Notes: generated by a model not told the origin, from the letters alone. A stretch of DNA of 64,000 bases from Streptococcus infantis (GCF_019929575.1 NZ_JAHZPU010000002.1:1-64000); one strand, 5' to 3'. Counted from the stretch's first letter, positions 45,394 to 54,573 are shown. Numbers and translations: made by a program.

Positions 45394-45403
45394 AAACGGG
45401 TTC

Positions 45404-46954
45404 CTACAGCAACAAATCTTTTACTTTTCCAATTTCACTTTTTGGAATCACGAGATGAATCATATCACCTAGATACATCCTTGTAGATCCATTAACTGTC
45501 TTACTTTTACCATTATGTACTTGAGTTGTGATGAGCACATTGTGTGGTAAATTGAGTTCATGTACTTGCTTACCAGCTATCTTATCAGAAACTGGGATTT
45601 CAATAAGAGTGACTTCACCATCGTCACTTGCGGTTTCTGGTAACATTTTTTCAAGCATTGCTTCATAGACGGGCGCACCTTTGAGCAGGTCCATAACAAT
45701 ATAGGCAACTAAAGTCACCATCCCTAAAGGCATGAGATTGCGAATGTCACCAACCATTTCAGTTACAAGTATCATAGCTGTCAAAGGTGCTTTTGAGATA
45801 GCCCCAAAATACCCGCTCATTCCAAGAATCACAAAGATAGGGAATTGCTGCTGTGTAACGAGGCCAAGATTGACACAAATAACACCTACCAGGGCACCAA
45901 GTAAGGATCCTAAAGCTAAAATTGGCAAGAAAATACCACCTGGCAGTCCACTACCATAACTGATCATACTCCAGATAAAGCGAATAATAAAGTAAGCCAA
46001 GAGAATTTGAAAACTAAAATCCTGTTCTGTTAAGGATAAGACAACCTGATTTCCTCCACCAAGTATTTGTGGCAGGAATATTCCTACTGGAATGATAAGG
46101 AGAAAGGCTAGAATAGGATAATAGGCCTTATTCAGATGAATCTTTTGACCAATCCAATCATATACTTTTCCAACGTTAAGAACGGCTTTTTCATAGAGAA
46201 AACCTGAGAGTCCTAGAAAAATTCCCATAACCAGATAAATCCAATATTGGCTCAAGTCCATGAGAGGGATATTGTCCGGCATATCAAGTACAGGTGTTAA
46301 GCCAAAGATGAGAAGAGAAACGAAGTTTGCTACAAGACTAGCAGCCAAGGTAGAAACCCAGAAAAATCGTGAAAAATGGTGATAGACTTCTTCTACTACA
46401 AATAATAACCCCGCAATCGGTGCATTAAAGGCTGCAGCAAGTCCAGCAGCAGCTCCGCTAGCAATCAAAGAACGCTCCTCAACAGGGCTAGACTTGAGCC
46501 ATTTAGCAATTCCTTTTCCTCCAGCGGCACCTAGCTGAATACTGGGACCTTCACGACCGAGCATGAGCCCACTCGCAATGGCCAAGATACCTAGAATATA
46601 TTTTTTCCAGAGGACACTCCACCAGTTGAGAGACATGAGACCTTTTAACTCCGCTTCAACTTGAGGAATACCTGAACCTTTAATATCTTTTTCTGAGCGT
46701 GTTAACTTGGCACTAAGCCAGCATATAAAAAGATAAAGAAGGAAAATAATCAATAGATTCCGTATCAGATTCTCTTGGTCTTGATAAAATCCTTGAACGA
46801 TATGAAAGCCTTTTTCGATCAAAAATCGAAATGATCCTACAATAAGTCCTACGACTAATCCGACAATAATACCTCGCCCTACTTGAGCTAAGATCGTACT
46901 GGACGCGAAAGCAAATTCTTTCTTGGAACTAAGTATTTCCGATTGTTCCTCCAT
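45404..46954 (-). CDS. clcA: CLC-type chloride channel/transporter with TrkA-C domain
   Basis: A 516-aa CLC protein. Selectivity-filter motifs are GSGIPQVE (93-100), GREGPSIQLG (133-142) and GSGLPGGIFLP later in the chain. Residues about 445-516 form a TrkA-C (RCK-C) ligand-binding domain (VSDKIAGKQVHELNLPHNVL). CLC proteins exchange Cl- (or F-) with H+ or act as channels; which applies is not clear. It is the first core gene right of dif and probably the distal gene of the rbgA-rnhB-clcA string. Confidence 0.93.
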   Translation of the reverse strand: MEEQSEILSSKKEFAFASSTILAQVGRGIIVGLVVGLIVGSFRFLIEKGFHIVQGFYQDQENLIRNLLIIFLLYLFICWLSAKLTRSEKDIKGSGIPQVEAELKGLMSLNWWSVLWKKYILGILAIASGLMLGREGPSIQLGAAGGKGIAKWLKSSPVEERSLIASGAAAGLAAAFNAPIAGLLFVVEEVYHHFSRFFWVSTLAASLVANFVSLLIFGLTPVLDMPDNIPLMDLSQYWIYLVMGIFLGLSGFLYEKAVLNVGKVYDWIGQKIHLNKAYYPILAFLLIIPVGIFLPQILGGGNQVVLSLTEQDFSFQILLAYFIIRFIWSMISYGSGLPGGIFLPILALGSLLGALVGVICVNLGLVTQQQFPIFVILGMSGYFGAISKAPLTAMILVTEMVGDIRNLMPLGMVTLVAYIVMDLLKGAPVYEAMLEKMLPETASDDGEVTLIEIPVSDKIAGKQVHELNLPHNVLITTQVHNGKSKTVNGSTRMYLGDMIHLVIPKSEIGKVKDLLL

Positions 46955-46969
46955 AATTCTCTCCTTTAA

Positions 46970-47749
46970 TTATTTTTTACTAGTTTCTGAAACGATCGTT
47001 TTAATCGGTTCAAAACTGGTGCGATGAATAGGTGTGACACCGTGCTTTTCAATTCCTTCTAGATGCTTAGCAGTTCCATAGCCAGCATTTTGAGCAAAAT
47101 CATAGCCTGGAAATTCTTCGTCATAGTTAGCCATAATCTTGTCCCTTGTAACCTTAGCAACGATAGATGCTGCTGCAATAGATAAGGAGTTGGCATCCCC
47201 TTTGATGATGGATGTATGAGAAATCGGCAAATCCAACTTCATAGCATCAATCAAAAGATGTTCTGGTTGAGGTTCAAGTTGAGAGATAGCTTCCTTCATG
47301 GCTAGTTTCGTCGCTTCGTAGATATTGACTTGGTCGATGACATTATTGTCCATAATACCAATGCCAATTGCTAAAGCATTGGTATTAACGGCTTGAAAAA
47401 TCTCTTCATGTTTTTTCTTGGGAATCTTTTTACTGTCATTCAAGCCTTTTATTTTACAATTTTTTGGCAGAATGACTGCTGCAGCAACAACAGGGCCAGC
47501 TAAGGGACCTCTACCAACTTCATCAACTCCAGCAATGAAGCTTATTCCATTCTCGTAAAGCTCTTTTTCATAGCTAAGCATAGCCTCTAAGCGGAGATTT
47601 TCATCAATTTCAGCTTGAAGGGCTTTTTTCCGCTTTTGAATTTCTTTTTGGACACCTGAACGAGAATCTTTTTCAAATTCCTTGAACAAGGGACTTTCAA
47701 GATCAGTTATCTTTGCTAATGCTTCTCTTATTTCTTTAATCGTTGCCAT
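46970..47749 (-). CDS. rnhB: ribonuclease HII
   Basis: A 259-aa RNase HII that removes ribonucleotides and RNA from DNA hybrids. [15 protein letters not shown] holds D76 and E77, and [11 protein letters not shown] supplies the next active-site aspartate; the N-terminal 70 residues are the usual Firmicute extension. It overlaps the end of rbgA by 14 nt, the conserved Firmicute gene pair. Confidence 0.95.
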   Translation of the reverse strand: MATIKEIREALAKITDLESPLFKEFEKDSRSGVQKEIQKRKKALQAEIDENLRLEAMLSYEKELYENGISFIAGVDEVGRGPLAGPVVAAAVILPKNCKIKGLNDSKKIPKKKHEEIFQAVNTNALAIGIGIMDNNVIDQVNIYEATKLAMKEAISQLEPQPEHLLIDAMKLDLPISHTSIIKGDANSLSIAAASIVAKVTRDKIMANYDEEFPGYDFAQNAGYGTAKHLEGIEKHGVTPIHRTSFEPIKTIVSETSKK

Positions 47750-48587
47750 TTAGATCATCCAATGTATCTAATGTGTAATTACCAAGTTTTCCATCACGAA
47801 CTTCCTTGACAAAGAGGTTGTAAAATCGATCGTAATCATCACGGAAACCAAGGATACGAGTCATATCCATAATAATTTCTGGAGCTTCATCATCCAGATT
47901 CATTTGTTTAAAACGTTCTTGAAGCTTATCGGGATAATGGGTTTTAAAGTAGTTGAGACCGAAAATAGTCACTTCATCCATTGGAAGCAACTGATCCTTG
48001 ATTGCTCCAGTTAGGGCAAGTTTAAGAGCGACCGTTTCATCTTCGAATTTTGGCCAAAGAATCCCTGGAGTATCCAAGATTTCCAAATCTTTATTTGTTT
48101 TGAGCCATTGCTGACCTTTTGTAACACCTGGTTTATTACCAACTACAGCAATTTTCTTACCAGCCAAACGGTTCATCAGAGTAGATTTACCAGCGTTTGG
48201 AATCCCGATAATCATGGTACGCAAGGTTTCGATTTGAATACCACGTTCTTTTTGACGAGCAATCTTATCTGCCATGAGTTTCTTAGCAGCATCCGTTACT
48301 ACTTTTACTGTTATTTGTTCCTTAGAGTTGATAGCAAGTGTCTGAATACCTTGTGATTCAAAGTGCTGACGCCACTCTTTTGTTAATGCTGGGTCTGCAA
48401 GGTCTGCCTTGTTTAGAATCAATAGTCTTGGTTTGTCCCCGATGATTTTAGTCAGCATTGGATTTTGGCTAGACAAGGGCAAACGTGCATCTACTAAAAC
48501 TGTCACAAAATCAACAAATTTTAAATTTTCCTGGACCTGACGTCGTGCTTTGGACATATGCCCAGGAAACCATTGAATAGTTGCCAT
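47736..48587 (-). CDS. rbgA: ribosome biogenesis GTPase RbgA (YlqF)
   Basis: A 283-aa circularly permuted GTPase needed for late 50S assembly. The motif order is G4 NKAD (59-62), G1 GIPNAGKST (128-136), then G3 DTPG (172-175), which defines the YlqF class. It opens with [13 protein letters not shown], the family N-terminus. It starts the leftward rbgA-rnhB-clcA group. The 168-nt gap before it should contain its promoter. Confidence 0.95.
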   Translation of the reverse strand: MATIQWFPGHMSKARRQVQENLKFVDFVTVLVDARLPLSSQNPMLTKIIGDKPRLLILNKADLADPALTKEWRQHFESQGIQTLAINSKEQITVKVVTDAAKKLMADKIARQKERGIQIETLRTMIIGIPNAGKSTLMNRLAGKKIAVVGNKPGVTKGQQWLKTNKDLEILDTPGILWPKFEDETVALKLALTGAIKDQLLPMDEVTIFGLNYFKTHYPDKLQERFKQMNLDDEAPEIIMDMTRILGFRDDYDRFYNLFVKEVRDGKLGNYTLDTLDDLNGND

Positions 48588-48755
48588 TCTGTAAAATTCC
48601 TTTCTTTTATTGGATTTGTATCTATTTATCCATATTAAAAAACTAAATAGATATCATTTTTCATAAAATAAATCACTATCTTTTATTATAACACGATTTC
48701 TCATATTTGACGCTTGATTCAATGCAGTTGGCTAAATGTTTTCTAAGTAAATTAG

Positions 48756-49097
48756 TCACAAATTAAATTCCTCATTGTCTAAAACGTCTAAAACGATTGA
48801 AAAATAATAGTGTTCACCATGATTTTTAACATAGTTGCTGATATACTTTTCTGTTTGATGAATGGATTTGCTACAATCGCTAGTCGAATTTTGTTTTTCG
48901 TAATACCAATTGTCATAAGTATGTGTTAATTGACCATTTTTGTAGCAAAACACATCTCCACCTAATATGGTCAGATTATTCGCTTTGACAATAACAAGTA
49001 AGTCTAGGATAACTGAGGAACTATAAGCGTATGCATTAATCCCTAAGTGTTTTAGATTTATCCCTCTTTTGTGCATATGATCAAAATTCAGTTTCAT
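48756..49097 (-). CDS. Imm40-like immunity protein
   Basis: A 113-aa soluble protein (MKLNFDHMHKRGINLKHLGI...). The ILGGDVFCYKNGQLTHTYDN segment followed by NWYYE resembles Imm40-type immunity proteins of polymorphic toxin systems. The match is from memory of the family pattern and is moderate. ATG 49097 with GAGGAA upstream is preferred over a TTG two codons earlier. No toxin gene lies beside it, so it would be an orphan. It sits between rbgA and lytB. Confidence 0.5.
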   Translation of the reverse strand: MKLNFDHMHKRGINLKHLGINAYAYSSSVILDLLVIVKANNLTILGGDVFCYKNGQLTHTYDNWYYEKQNSTSDCSKSIHQTEKYISNYVKNHGEHYYFSIVLDVLDNEEFNL

Positions 49098-49128
49098 AAA
49101 CAAAATTCCTCAAGTTTCTCTTGATAAG

Positions 49129-49166
49129 CAAAATCGATAACCACTTTGCAGTCGTTATCGATTTTA
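49129..49166 (-). terminator. lytB terminator
   Basis: AAAATCGATAAC (49130-49141) and GTTATCGATTTT (49154-49165) form a 12-bp stem just after the lytB stop on the minus strand, with a T-run on that strand. Confidence 0.85.
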
Positions 49167-49173
49167 ATGTTTC

Positions 49174-51186
49174 TTAATCTTTTTCACCAAGCTGGCTGTT
49201 GATTCTCATCATGATACTTGCAATTTTTTCTCCCCAGTATGGATCTGAGGCATAAAGAACATTCATCCCTGACGCTTTATTTCCAAGGTATGTTCTGCCA
49301 TTATCGATGTAATTTTCGCGGATCCACTTGGCTGCACCCAAGATACCCTTATCAACATCATCAAAGCTTTTAGCTGAATCATATGGTGTTGTATCATAAG
49401 CGGCAATGCCAAAGAAGTTGTTTTTATCCTTAGCAATTTGGCTACGTCCCCATGAACTTTCTATGGCACTATGGGCGATTAGATAGAGAGCGTTAATCTG
49501 ATAGCGTTCCTCAGCTTCTTTAAAGATTGCTCCCTTACCTGCTAGACGACTTCCTTTGATATTCATAAGAGAATAGACTTTATCTAATTCTTCAGCTGTG
49601 TAATTGGTTGGTTTTCTTAAATCTCTAAATAAGAAAGGATTTTCAACTGTAAAGTTCTCAAAGTTCTTGCCATCAGCTGAATAGTATTTTTTACCAATTG
49701 CCATTGATGAACTATGAGGTGCTACACGAATACTTGCGTAAGGTGATAACTCATGGTAAAGATAATTACCGTCAGTGGCATAGTGAGGAATGAAGTCACT
49801 ATCTGAGCTGACTGCTACTAGATCACTCTTGTTCATATATCCTGAAAGGCCTGAAATTTTGACCGGAAGTCGACCGTCTTTGGCTTCAGCTCCATCAATC
49901 GCTACAATACTTCCTTGCGAAATATAGCTAAGTTTCTCACCAGAAGCGCTATATACATTTGCTGTAATTGGTTTTACTTTATAGTATGAAGCTGTATCAG
50001 TAATCCATTTTCCGTTGCTTTGGAAAGTATAGTCTTTTCCATTAATGGTGAAGTTACCAGTTACATAGACTCCATCTTCTTTTAGATAATACCAAGCGTT
50101 GTAGTCCTTATCGAAAATCCATTCATTTTTGGCCATATAACCAAAAGATTTGAGATAGTAAGAACCTACCCATTGATTTTCAGCATAGGTACCGTCCGAC
50201 TTGAGGTAGAACCAACTCTTGTATTTTTCATCGAAAATCCATTCGCTTTTAGCCATGGCGCCACTATCTTTTAGATAGTATTTCTCTTTCCATTGGCTAC
50301 TTAACATGACACCGTCTTTAGTAAAATAGTACCATGAACCGCTGATTTTCTCCCACTTGTCGCGAATAATTTTTCCTGATGCTGTAGTATAATACCACTT
50401 ATCTTCGAGTTTTGCCCAGGCATTTTCCGCCATAGCTCCACTAGTCTTGAGAAGATAGTCTTTATAAATAGTAGCACTTAGCATGACACCAGATTCATCA
50501 AATCGATACCATAGGCCATCAATCTTTTCCCACTTGTCACGATTGATTTTTCCTGCTTGATTACCGTAGTACCATTTATCACCAATTTTTACCCAGCTAT
50601 TTTCAGCTAAGACACCACTTGCTTTGAATAGATAATCATAGTAAACAGCATTGCTAATCATGATACCATTTTCATCGAATCGATACCAAACACCAGCTAT
50701 CTTTTTCCAATTATTACGAGTAACTTTCCCGTCCTCAGTGGCATAATACCATTGGTTGTCAATTTTTACCCAAGAAGATTCTGCCAAGGCACCGCTATTA
50801 TTCAATAGGTAATCATTAAAAATAGTATTACTAAGCATGATGCCATCTTGATTAAAATAGTACCAAACACCCGCTATTTTTTTCCAATTTGAAACGGGCT
50901 GATTTTCCTCATAATAACGCCATTGGTTATTTTCTTTTTGCCAACCTTCTTTGTTAACTACCTCTACTACTGCTTCTTTTGAAGGTTGTTCTTTGGTCTC
51001 TGGAGTTTGAGAAGTTGCTTTTTCAGCTTCGCTTTGATTTTTCTTCTCATTGCTTACTGTATTGGTAGCAATTTTTTCTGATGATTGAACATTATTGGTA
51101 GCTTGAGAATCCTCGGCATAGACGGTCGTTTTTGCAAAACCTGCCATAGAGAGGGCAACTGTACTTGCCAGCAATATTTTCTTCAT
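49174..51186 (-). CDS. lytB: LytB-type choline-binding endo-beta-N-acetylglucosaminidase
   Basis: A 670-aa secreted murein hydrolase that separates daughter cells. A signal peptide (residues 1-24) and a Ser/Thr/Lys/Glu-rich linker (25-75) are followed by about a dozen choline-binding repeats (for example WKKIAGVWYYFNQDGIMLSN) to about residue 390, then an SH3b-like segment and a C-terminal GH73 glucosaminidase domain. The probable catalytic residue is E576 in AHSAIESSWGRS. N-terminal choline repeats with a C-terminal catalytic domain are the reverse of LytA and match LytB. AAGGAG precedes the ATG. It is monocistronic. Confidence 0.93.
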   Translation of the reverse strand: MKKILLASTVALSMAGFAKTTVYAEDSQATNNVQSSEKIATNTVSNEKKNQSEAEKATSQTPETKEQPSKEAVVEVVNKEGWQKENNQWRYYEENQPVSNWKKIAGVWYYFNQDGIMLSNTIFNDYLLNNSGALAESSWVKIDNQWYYATEDGKVTRNNWKKIAGVWYRFDENGIMISNAVYYDYLFKASGVLAENSWVKIGDKWYYGNQAGKINRDKWEKIDGLWYRFDESGVMLSATIYKDYLLKTSGAMAENAWAKLEDKWYYTTASGKIIRDKWEKISGSWYYFTKDGVMLSSQWKEKYYLKDSGAMAKSEWIFDEKYKSWFYLKSDGTYAENQWVGSYYLKSFGYMAKNEWIFDKDYNAWYYLKEDGVYVTGNFTINGKDYTFQSNGKWITDTASYYKVKPITANVYSASGEKLSYISQGSIVAIDGAEAKDGRLPVKISGLSGYMNKSDLVAVSSDSDFIPHYATDGNYLYHELSPYASIRVAPHSSSMAIGKKYYSADGKNFENFTVENPFLFRDLRKPTNYTAEELDKVYSLMNIKGSRLAGKGAIFKEAEERYQINALYLIAHSAIESSWGRSQIAKDKNNFFGIAAYDTTPYDSAKSFDDVDKGILGAAKWIRENYIDNGRTYLGNKASGMNVLYASDPYWGEKIASIMMRINSQLGEKD

Positions 51187-51355
51187 TCTTTTCTCCTTAC
51201 AAATACCTAAATAGTGTATTTGATGTTTCTATATATTGTGTAAAAAACAGTATTTATCCACTATATTATACAATATTCTGTTAAATATAAAAGTAGTATC
51301 TTTCAGAAGAAAAGAACTTGTAATATTTCTACAATATTTTAGAAATAAAAGTCAA

Positions 51356-51395
51356 TAAAAAGTAGTCGAACATAAGCTGAACGACTACTTTTTTA
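51356..51395 (-). terminator. terminator of the glycosyltransferase cluster
   Basis: AAAAAGTAGTCG (51357-51368) and CGACTACTTTTT (51382-51393) form a 12-bp stem immediately after the leftward gene ending at 51401. Confidence 0.88.
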
Positions 51396-51400
51396 TAAAA

Positions 51401-51856
51401 TTATGCCTGACCATAGATCTCTTTTCGTTTCGTTTTAGTTACTTTGCTAGCATTATTCTTCCAAAGGTTTGGATTGATAAAAATAGTAATGATTGCTAGT
51501 ATTGCAAAACTTATCCCAACATACCAGTAGGGTGCATCCAAGGTTGTAGAACGTCCTGAGAGATTAACAATTCCACGGAATAGTGTACCTGCTGTAATAG
51601 TTGCTACTGCCGAATTCCATAGATTTAGACTAATACGAGAGAAATGAGGGAGAACTTTTAAAAATATTGCAAGTTGAATTCCCCCGACAAGAGGTACTGC
51701 AAACAAATAGTGCATATGAACAGAAGTTTCTCCAAAACTAAAAGCTTCGTAAATTCTAGAAAATGTAAAGAAGAAAATAGAGATTAGTGTATAAGAAATG
51801 ACTGTTTTTTTAAAACGTTTTTTGCCAAGATTAGTAACCGATGTAGACAATGTCAC
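51401..51856 (-). CDS. small integral membrane protein of unknown function
   Basis: A 151-aa protein with four hydrophobic helices (about 18-36, 48-68, 80-100 and 112-130) and a basic C-terminus. I do not recognise the family. Its GTG start (51856) lies inside the 3' end of the phosphodiester glycosidase gene, overlapping by 26 nt, so translation is coupled. As the last gene of a three-gene cluster with a GtrA-fused glycosyltransferase, it may take part in modifying a surface polymer; that is inference. Confidence 0.65.
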   Translation of the reverse strand: MTLSTSVTNLGKKRFKKTVISYTLISIFFFTFSRIYEAFSFGETSVHMHYLFAVPLVGGIQLAIFLKVLPHFSRISLNLWNSAVATITAGTLFRGIVNLSGRSTTLDAPYWYVGISFAILAIITIFINPNLWKNNASKVTKTKRKEIYGQA

Positions 51857-52742
51857 TCACCGCCCTTTCTGAAATTTTGTTTCCTCCAGTCGTTGGCTTA
51901 TTGATAACCTGACCGTTAAAATATAGTGTCGATGATCCACCACCATCAAGGTTGTAGGCAGTTTTTGCTCCATAAGATTTCATAATCTCAGCAAGCTGAT
52001 AAAGAGAAAGACCTTCACTTTCAGAGGTACGTCCGTCCGAAACAACAATAATATAGTGGTTTTCATCGATAATACCAATAGCTGTACGAGGATTTGATGC
52101 CATGGCCTGTCCTACTTCTTCGTTTGTACCTACTGAGATTTCTCCATTTTCAACCAAGGCTGGTCCAAAAGCCAAGAGATTGACGACACCATCATTAACT
52201 AATTGCTCAGCTGAAATCTGATCTTCGTAAATAATCTTAAAAGAGCCGTCTTTATAAATAGCTAAGTCGCCATTACTAGAATCTTCACGAACAGTATCAC
52301 GATAAACAACTCCATTACGAATAACATAGCCTGTTGAGTTAGCACCATAGTAGTCCCCATTTACCGCTAAAATAGCATTGTTGTCAGCTGCAGTTACAGA
52401 GGTTTTTGCAGTTACGTTTGTCCCATAAGCATTTTGAGCAAAGGCTGTCTTTAGATAATCTGATGAATTCAGACTAACATCTGCAACGTAGACTTGCGTA
52501 TTATTGACCGTCGTTTCAGTCAAATTAATAGAAATATTGTCATCTTTATAACTGGAGTCTGTGATGGTAGCTGTCTTAGCAGCTTGACTTGCTGCTGCAG
52601 CATTGGAACTTGTGCTAGTTGTAGCGACTGTTGATATTGTCTCAGCAAGGACAAAGGTCTTTAGCATTGAGTAACTAAAGGATCCTGTCAAGAGTAAGCC
52701 GAGAACTGAGGCGTAAGCATAGCGTTTTTTTAAAAATTTCAT
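51831..52742 (-). CDS. exported phosphodiester glycosidase family protein (NAGPA/DUF2233 domain)
   Basis: A 303-aa protein with an N-terminal membrane anchor or signal (about 10-32), a Ser/Ala/Thr-rich linker, and a C-terminal NAGPA-like domain: AVNGDYYGANSTGYVIRNG, ASNPRTAIGI, YNLDGGGSSTLYFNGQ and ISERAVSDIVYIG are the family signatures. Relatives remove alpha-GlcNAc from phosphodiesters or act in exopolysaccharide metabolism. It overlaps the glycosyltransferase stop by 4 nt. Confidence 0.85.
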   Translation of the reverse strand: MKFLKKRYAYASVLGLLLTGSFSYSMLKTFVLAETISTVATTSTSSNAAAASQAAKTATITDSSYKDDNISINLTETTVNNTQVYVADVSLNSSDYLKTAFAQNAYGTNVTAKTSVTAADNNAILAVNGDYYGANSTGYVIRNGVVYRDTVREDSSNGDLAIYKDGSFKIIYEDQISAEQLVNDGVVNLLAFGPALVENGEISVGTNEEVGQAMASNPRTAIGIIDENHYIIVVSDGRTSESEGLSLYQLAEIMKSYGAKTAYNLDGGGSSTLYFNGQVINKPTTGGNKISERAVSDIVYIGY

Positions 52743-53782
52743 AGTACAGTTGATGTCCTTTCCTTAAAGATGAATTTCTTCTGCACTGTCCAAGAGACAG
52801 CAAAGAGAAGAATCCCGAAAATAACTTTAGCGATTAGAAGGTTGATTCCAAAGACAGTATAGAAAAGACGAATCAGTAGCGTATCTAGGACAAAGAGTCC
52901 GATTGCTAGACCAAAATATCCCATTCCTGTTTTCACAAGGCTATCGTCATTTTTAAAGACTAGTTTTTTATTTGTAGAATAGTTGAAAATAGAGCTAGTC
53001 ACACGAGCGACTCCGTTTGCTAGAAAGATTCGTAGACTCGTCGGAACTGTCGGCAATATCAAGATTGCTAGGGCGTAAACGACATAGTCTACAACAAAGC
53101 TACTGAGAGATGATAAGGCAAATTTAAAGATATTTTTATAAATCATGAGCCCGTCATGAATTGGACGGAAGTGTGAAGCCTCATTATCGTTGATATAGAC
53201 AGTTTCAATAGGCACTTCTAGAATCTCGTATTCTTTCGTTGCTTCGAGCAACATATTCATTTCATATTCGTAACGTTGACCTTCTATCTTTAACATAAAA
53301 GGTATCAGGTTTGTCGTAAAGGCACGAAGTCCTGTTTGCGTATCTGTTACTCCTACTCCTGTTTGAAGCTTAAAGAGTGCTTTGGTTAAGCTATTACCAA
53401 AACGGCTACGAAGGGGAACTTTTCCAGAAAAGGCACGTACACCCAAGATTAGCTTATTTGGATTTTCGGAAGCCTTATTGGCTGTACGGAAAATATCCCA
53501 AACCTTGTGCTGGCCATCCGCATCTGCTGTGACAACCGTACCATAAATGTTTTGTTCTTGGATATAAGAAAAGGCTGTTTTCAGAGCTTGTCCTTTCCCC
53601 TGATTAATTTCATGACGGAGTACTGTGGCATATTGCTCAGCTTTATCAAAGGTTTTTTGGCACTCTGATGAACTGCCGTCGTCGATAACTAGGATATGAA
53701 AATCACTCTTTTCGTGAATTTTTTCGATGAGTTTGATAAGTTGCTTATCTGGTTGATAAGCTGGAATGACTATGTAGTTCAT
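52739..53782 (-). CDS. bifunctional family 2 glycosyltransferase / GtrA-like protein
   Basis: A 347-aa protein. Residues 1-210 are a GT2 domain (VIPAYQPDKQL, LVIDDGSS and the metal motif DADG at 87-90), similar to polyprenyl-phosphate glycosyltransferases. Residues about 215-345 form a four-helix GtrA domain. Such enzymes make or flip polyprenyl-linked sugars for side-chain glycosylation of wall polymers. It leads the leftward three-gene cluster. Confidence 0.88.
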   Translation of the reverse strand: MNYIVIPAYQPDKQLIKLIEKIHEKSDFHILVIDDGSSSECQKTFDKAEQYATVLRHEINQGKGQALKTAFSYIQEQNIYGTVVTADADGQHKVWDIFRTANKASENPNKLILGVRAFSGKVPLRSRFGNSLTKALFKLQTGVGVTDTQTGLRAFTTNLIPFMLKIEGQRYEYEMNMLLEATKEYEILEVPIETVYINDNEASHFRPIHDGLMIYKNIFKFALSSLSSFVVDYVVYALAILILPTVPTSLRIFLANGVARVTSSIFNYSTNKKLVFKNDDSLVKTGMGYFGLAIGLFVLDTLLIRLFYTVFGINLLIAKVIFGILLFAVSWTVQKKFIFKERTSTVL

Positions 53783-53947
53783 ATCGACACCTCTTTCTTT
53801 GATGATGGTATAACTATACAGAATACCGCTTAAAGATACCTTATATCAGTTTTCTTTAAGAAAAAGTTTAAAAAACTTTAAGCTTAAAGAAAAGGACTTA
53901 TCACTTACTAAAAATATGGTTTGAATTTTCAGATAAAAATAAATATA

Positions 53948-53979
53948 CAAAAACCCTCAAATAACAACTGTATTTGAGG
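53948..53979 (-). terminator. ykgJ terminator
   Basis: CCTCAAATA (53955-53963) pairs with TATTTGAGG (53971-53979). On the minus strand the stem is followed by GTTTTTG. It lies 28 nt after the ykgJ stop. Confidence 0.75.
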
Positions 53980-54006
53980 ATGTATCTTATCATACAATGA
54001 GAGTAC

Positions 54007-54504
54007 TTAGTCTATTTTCTCTCTTAATCTTTCAACAAAGAGATAGGCTGCGGGGCAGGTTAGAGTATTTTTAATAGTAAGATTATTGATTTGGTAAATC
54101 TTCTTACGGTCAGTATGTGGAAATTCACGACAGGCTTTGGGACGGACGTCGTAGATGGAACAGAGATTATCGCCTCCTAAAAATGGACAGGGCATAGATT
54201 TGAAGACCTTATCTCCATCCTCGTCTACCTGCAAAAACTCAGCTTCAAAGGCTGGCAATTTCATTTTAAAATACTTGGCAATACGTGTGATATCTGCTTC
54301 TTTGAAGTCTGGACCAAGACTCTTGCAGCAGTTAGCGCAGGCTGTACAATCAATTTCATTAAAAACTTCTTGATGGATTTCAAGCGCAATTTTATCTAAA
54401 TTTTTAGGAGCTTTCTTCTTTAGATTTCCTAAAAACTTACGATGCTCTTTTTGTTTTTGCAAGGCTAGTTGGTGATAATATTCGATATCGATTTCTTTTG
54501 ACAT
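54007..54504 (-). CDS. YkgJ family cysteine-cluster protein
   Basis: A 165-aa protein of the YkgJ/UPF0153 zinc- or iron-chelating family. Cysteines are arranged as CTACANCCKSLG, then MPCPFLGGDNLCSIYDVRP and ACREFP, plus a late TCPAA. The function is unknown; relatives may bind Fe-S or zinc. It is downstream of the rex operon and separated from it by a terminator hairpin and palindrome copy D, which lies 26 nt before its start. AAGAAA is a weak ribosome site. Confidence 0.8.
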   Translation of the reverse strand: MSKEIDIEYYHQLALQKQKEHRKFLGNLKKKAPKNLDKIALEIHQEVFNEIDCTACANCCKSLGPDFKEADITRIAKYFKMKLPAFEAEFLQVDEDGDKVFKSMPCPFLGGDNLCSIYDVRPKACREFPHTDRKKIYQINNLTIKNTLTCPAAYLFVERLREKID

Positions 54505-54530
54505 AGTTTCTTTCTAATTTTTAATGTTGT

Positions 54531-54549
54531 TACATAAATAAAATTATGT
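54531..54549. repeat. recurring intergenic palindrome, copy D
   Basis: TACATAA (54531-54537), loop ATAAAA, TTATGT (54544-54549). It lies between the rexBA-operon terminal gene and ykgJ and overlaps the left arm of the terminator at 54540-54573. Confidence 0.65.
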
Positions 54550-54573
54550 CAAATGATTTAGAGACATAATTTT
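54540..54573 (-). terminator. terminator of the rexB-rexA-54607 operon
   Basis: AAAATTATGTC (54540-54550) and GACATAATTTT (54563-54573) form an 11-bp stem, and the minus strand continues ATTTATG. It is AT-rich, hence moderate confidence. Confidence 0.55.

Larger units (their letters stand above)
44878..45403. other. AT-rich gene-free interval at the right side of the island
   Basis: I see no gene here. It holds a hairpin AAAGTACA...TGTACTTT at about 45069-45097, an isolated TATAAT at about 45178, a terminator-like stem at 45258-45295 (AAAACTCG/CGAGTTTT) and palindrome copy C at 45376-45393. The first part may be the right end of the IS982 copy. Confidence 0.6.

Noticed and set aside
53868..53883. 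CiaR-type binding site (TTTAAG direct repeat) upstream of the glycosyltransferase cluster
   Set aside because: TTTAAA and TTTAAG are separated by four bases, not the five required, and are oriented away from the gene on a very AT-rich stretch.
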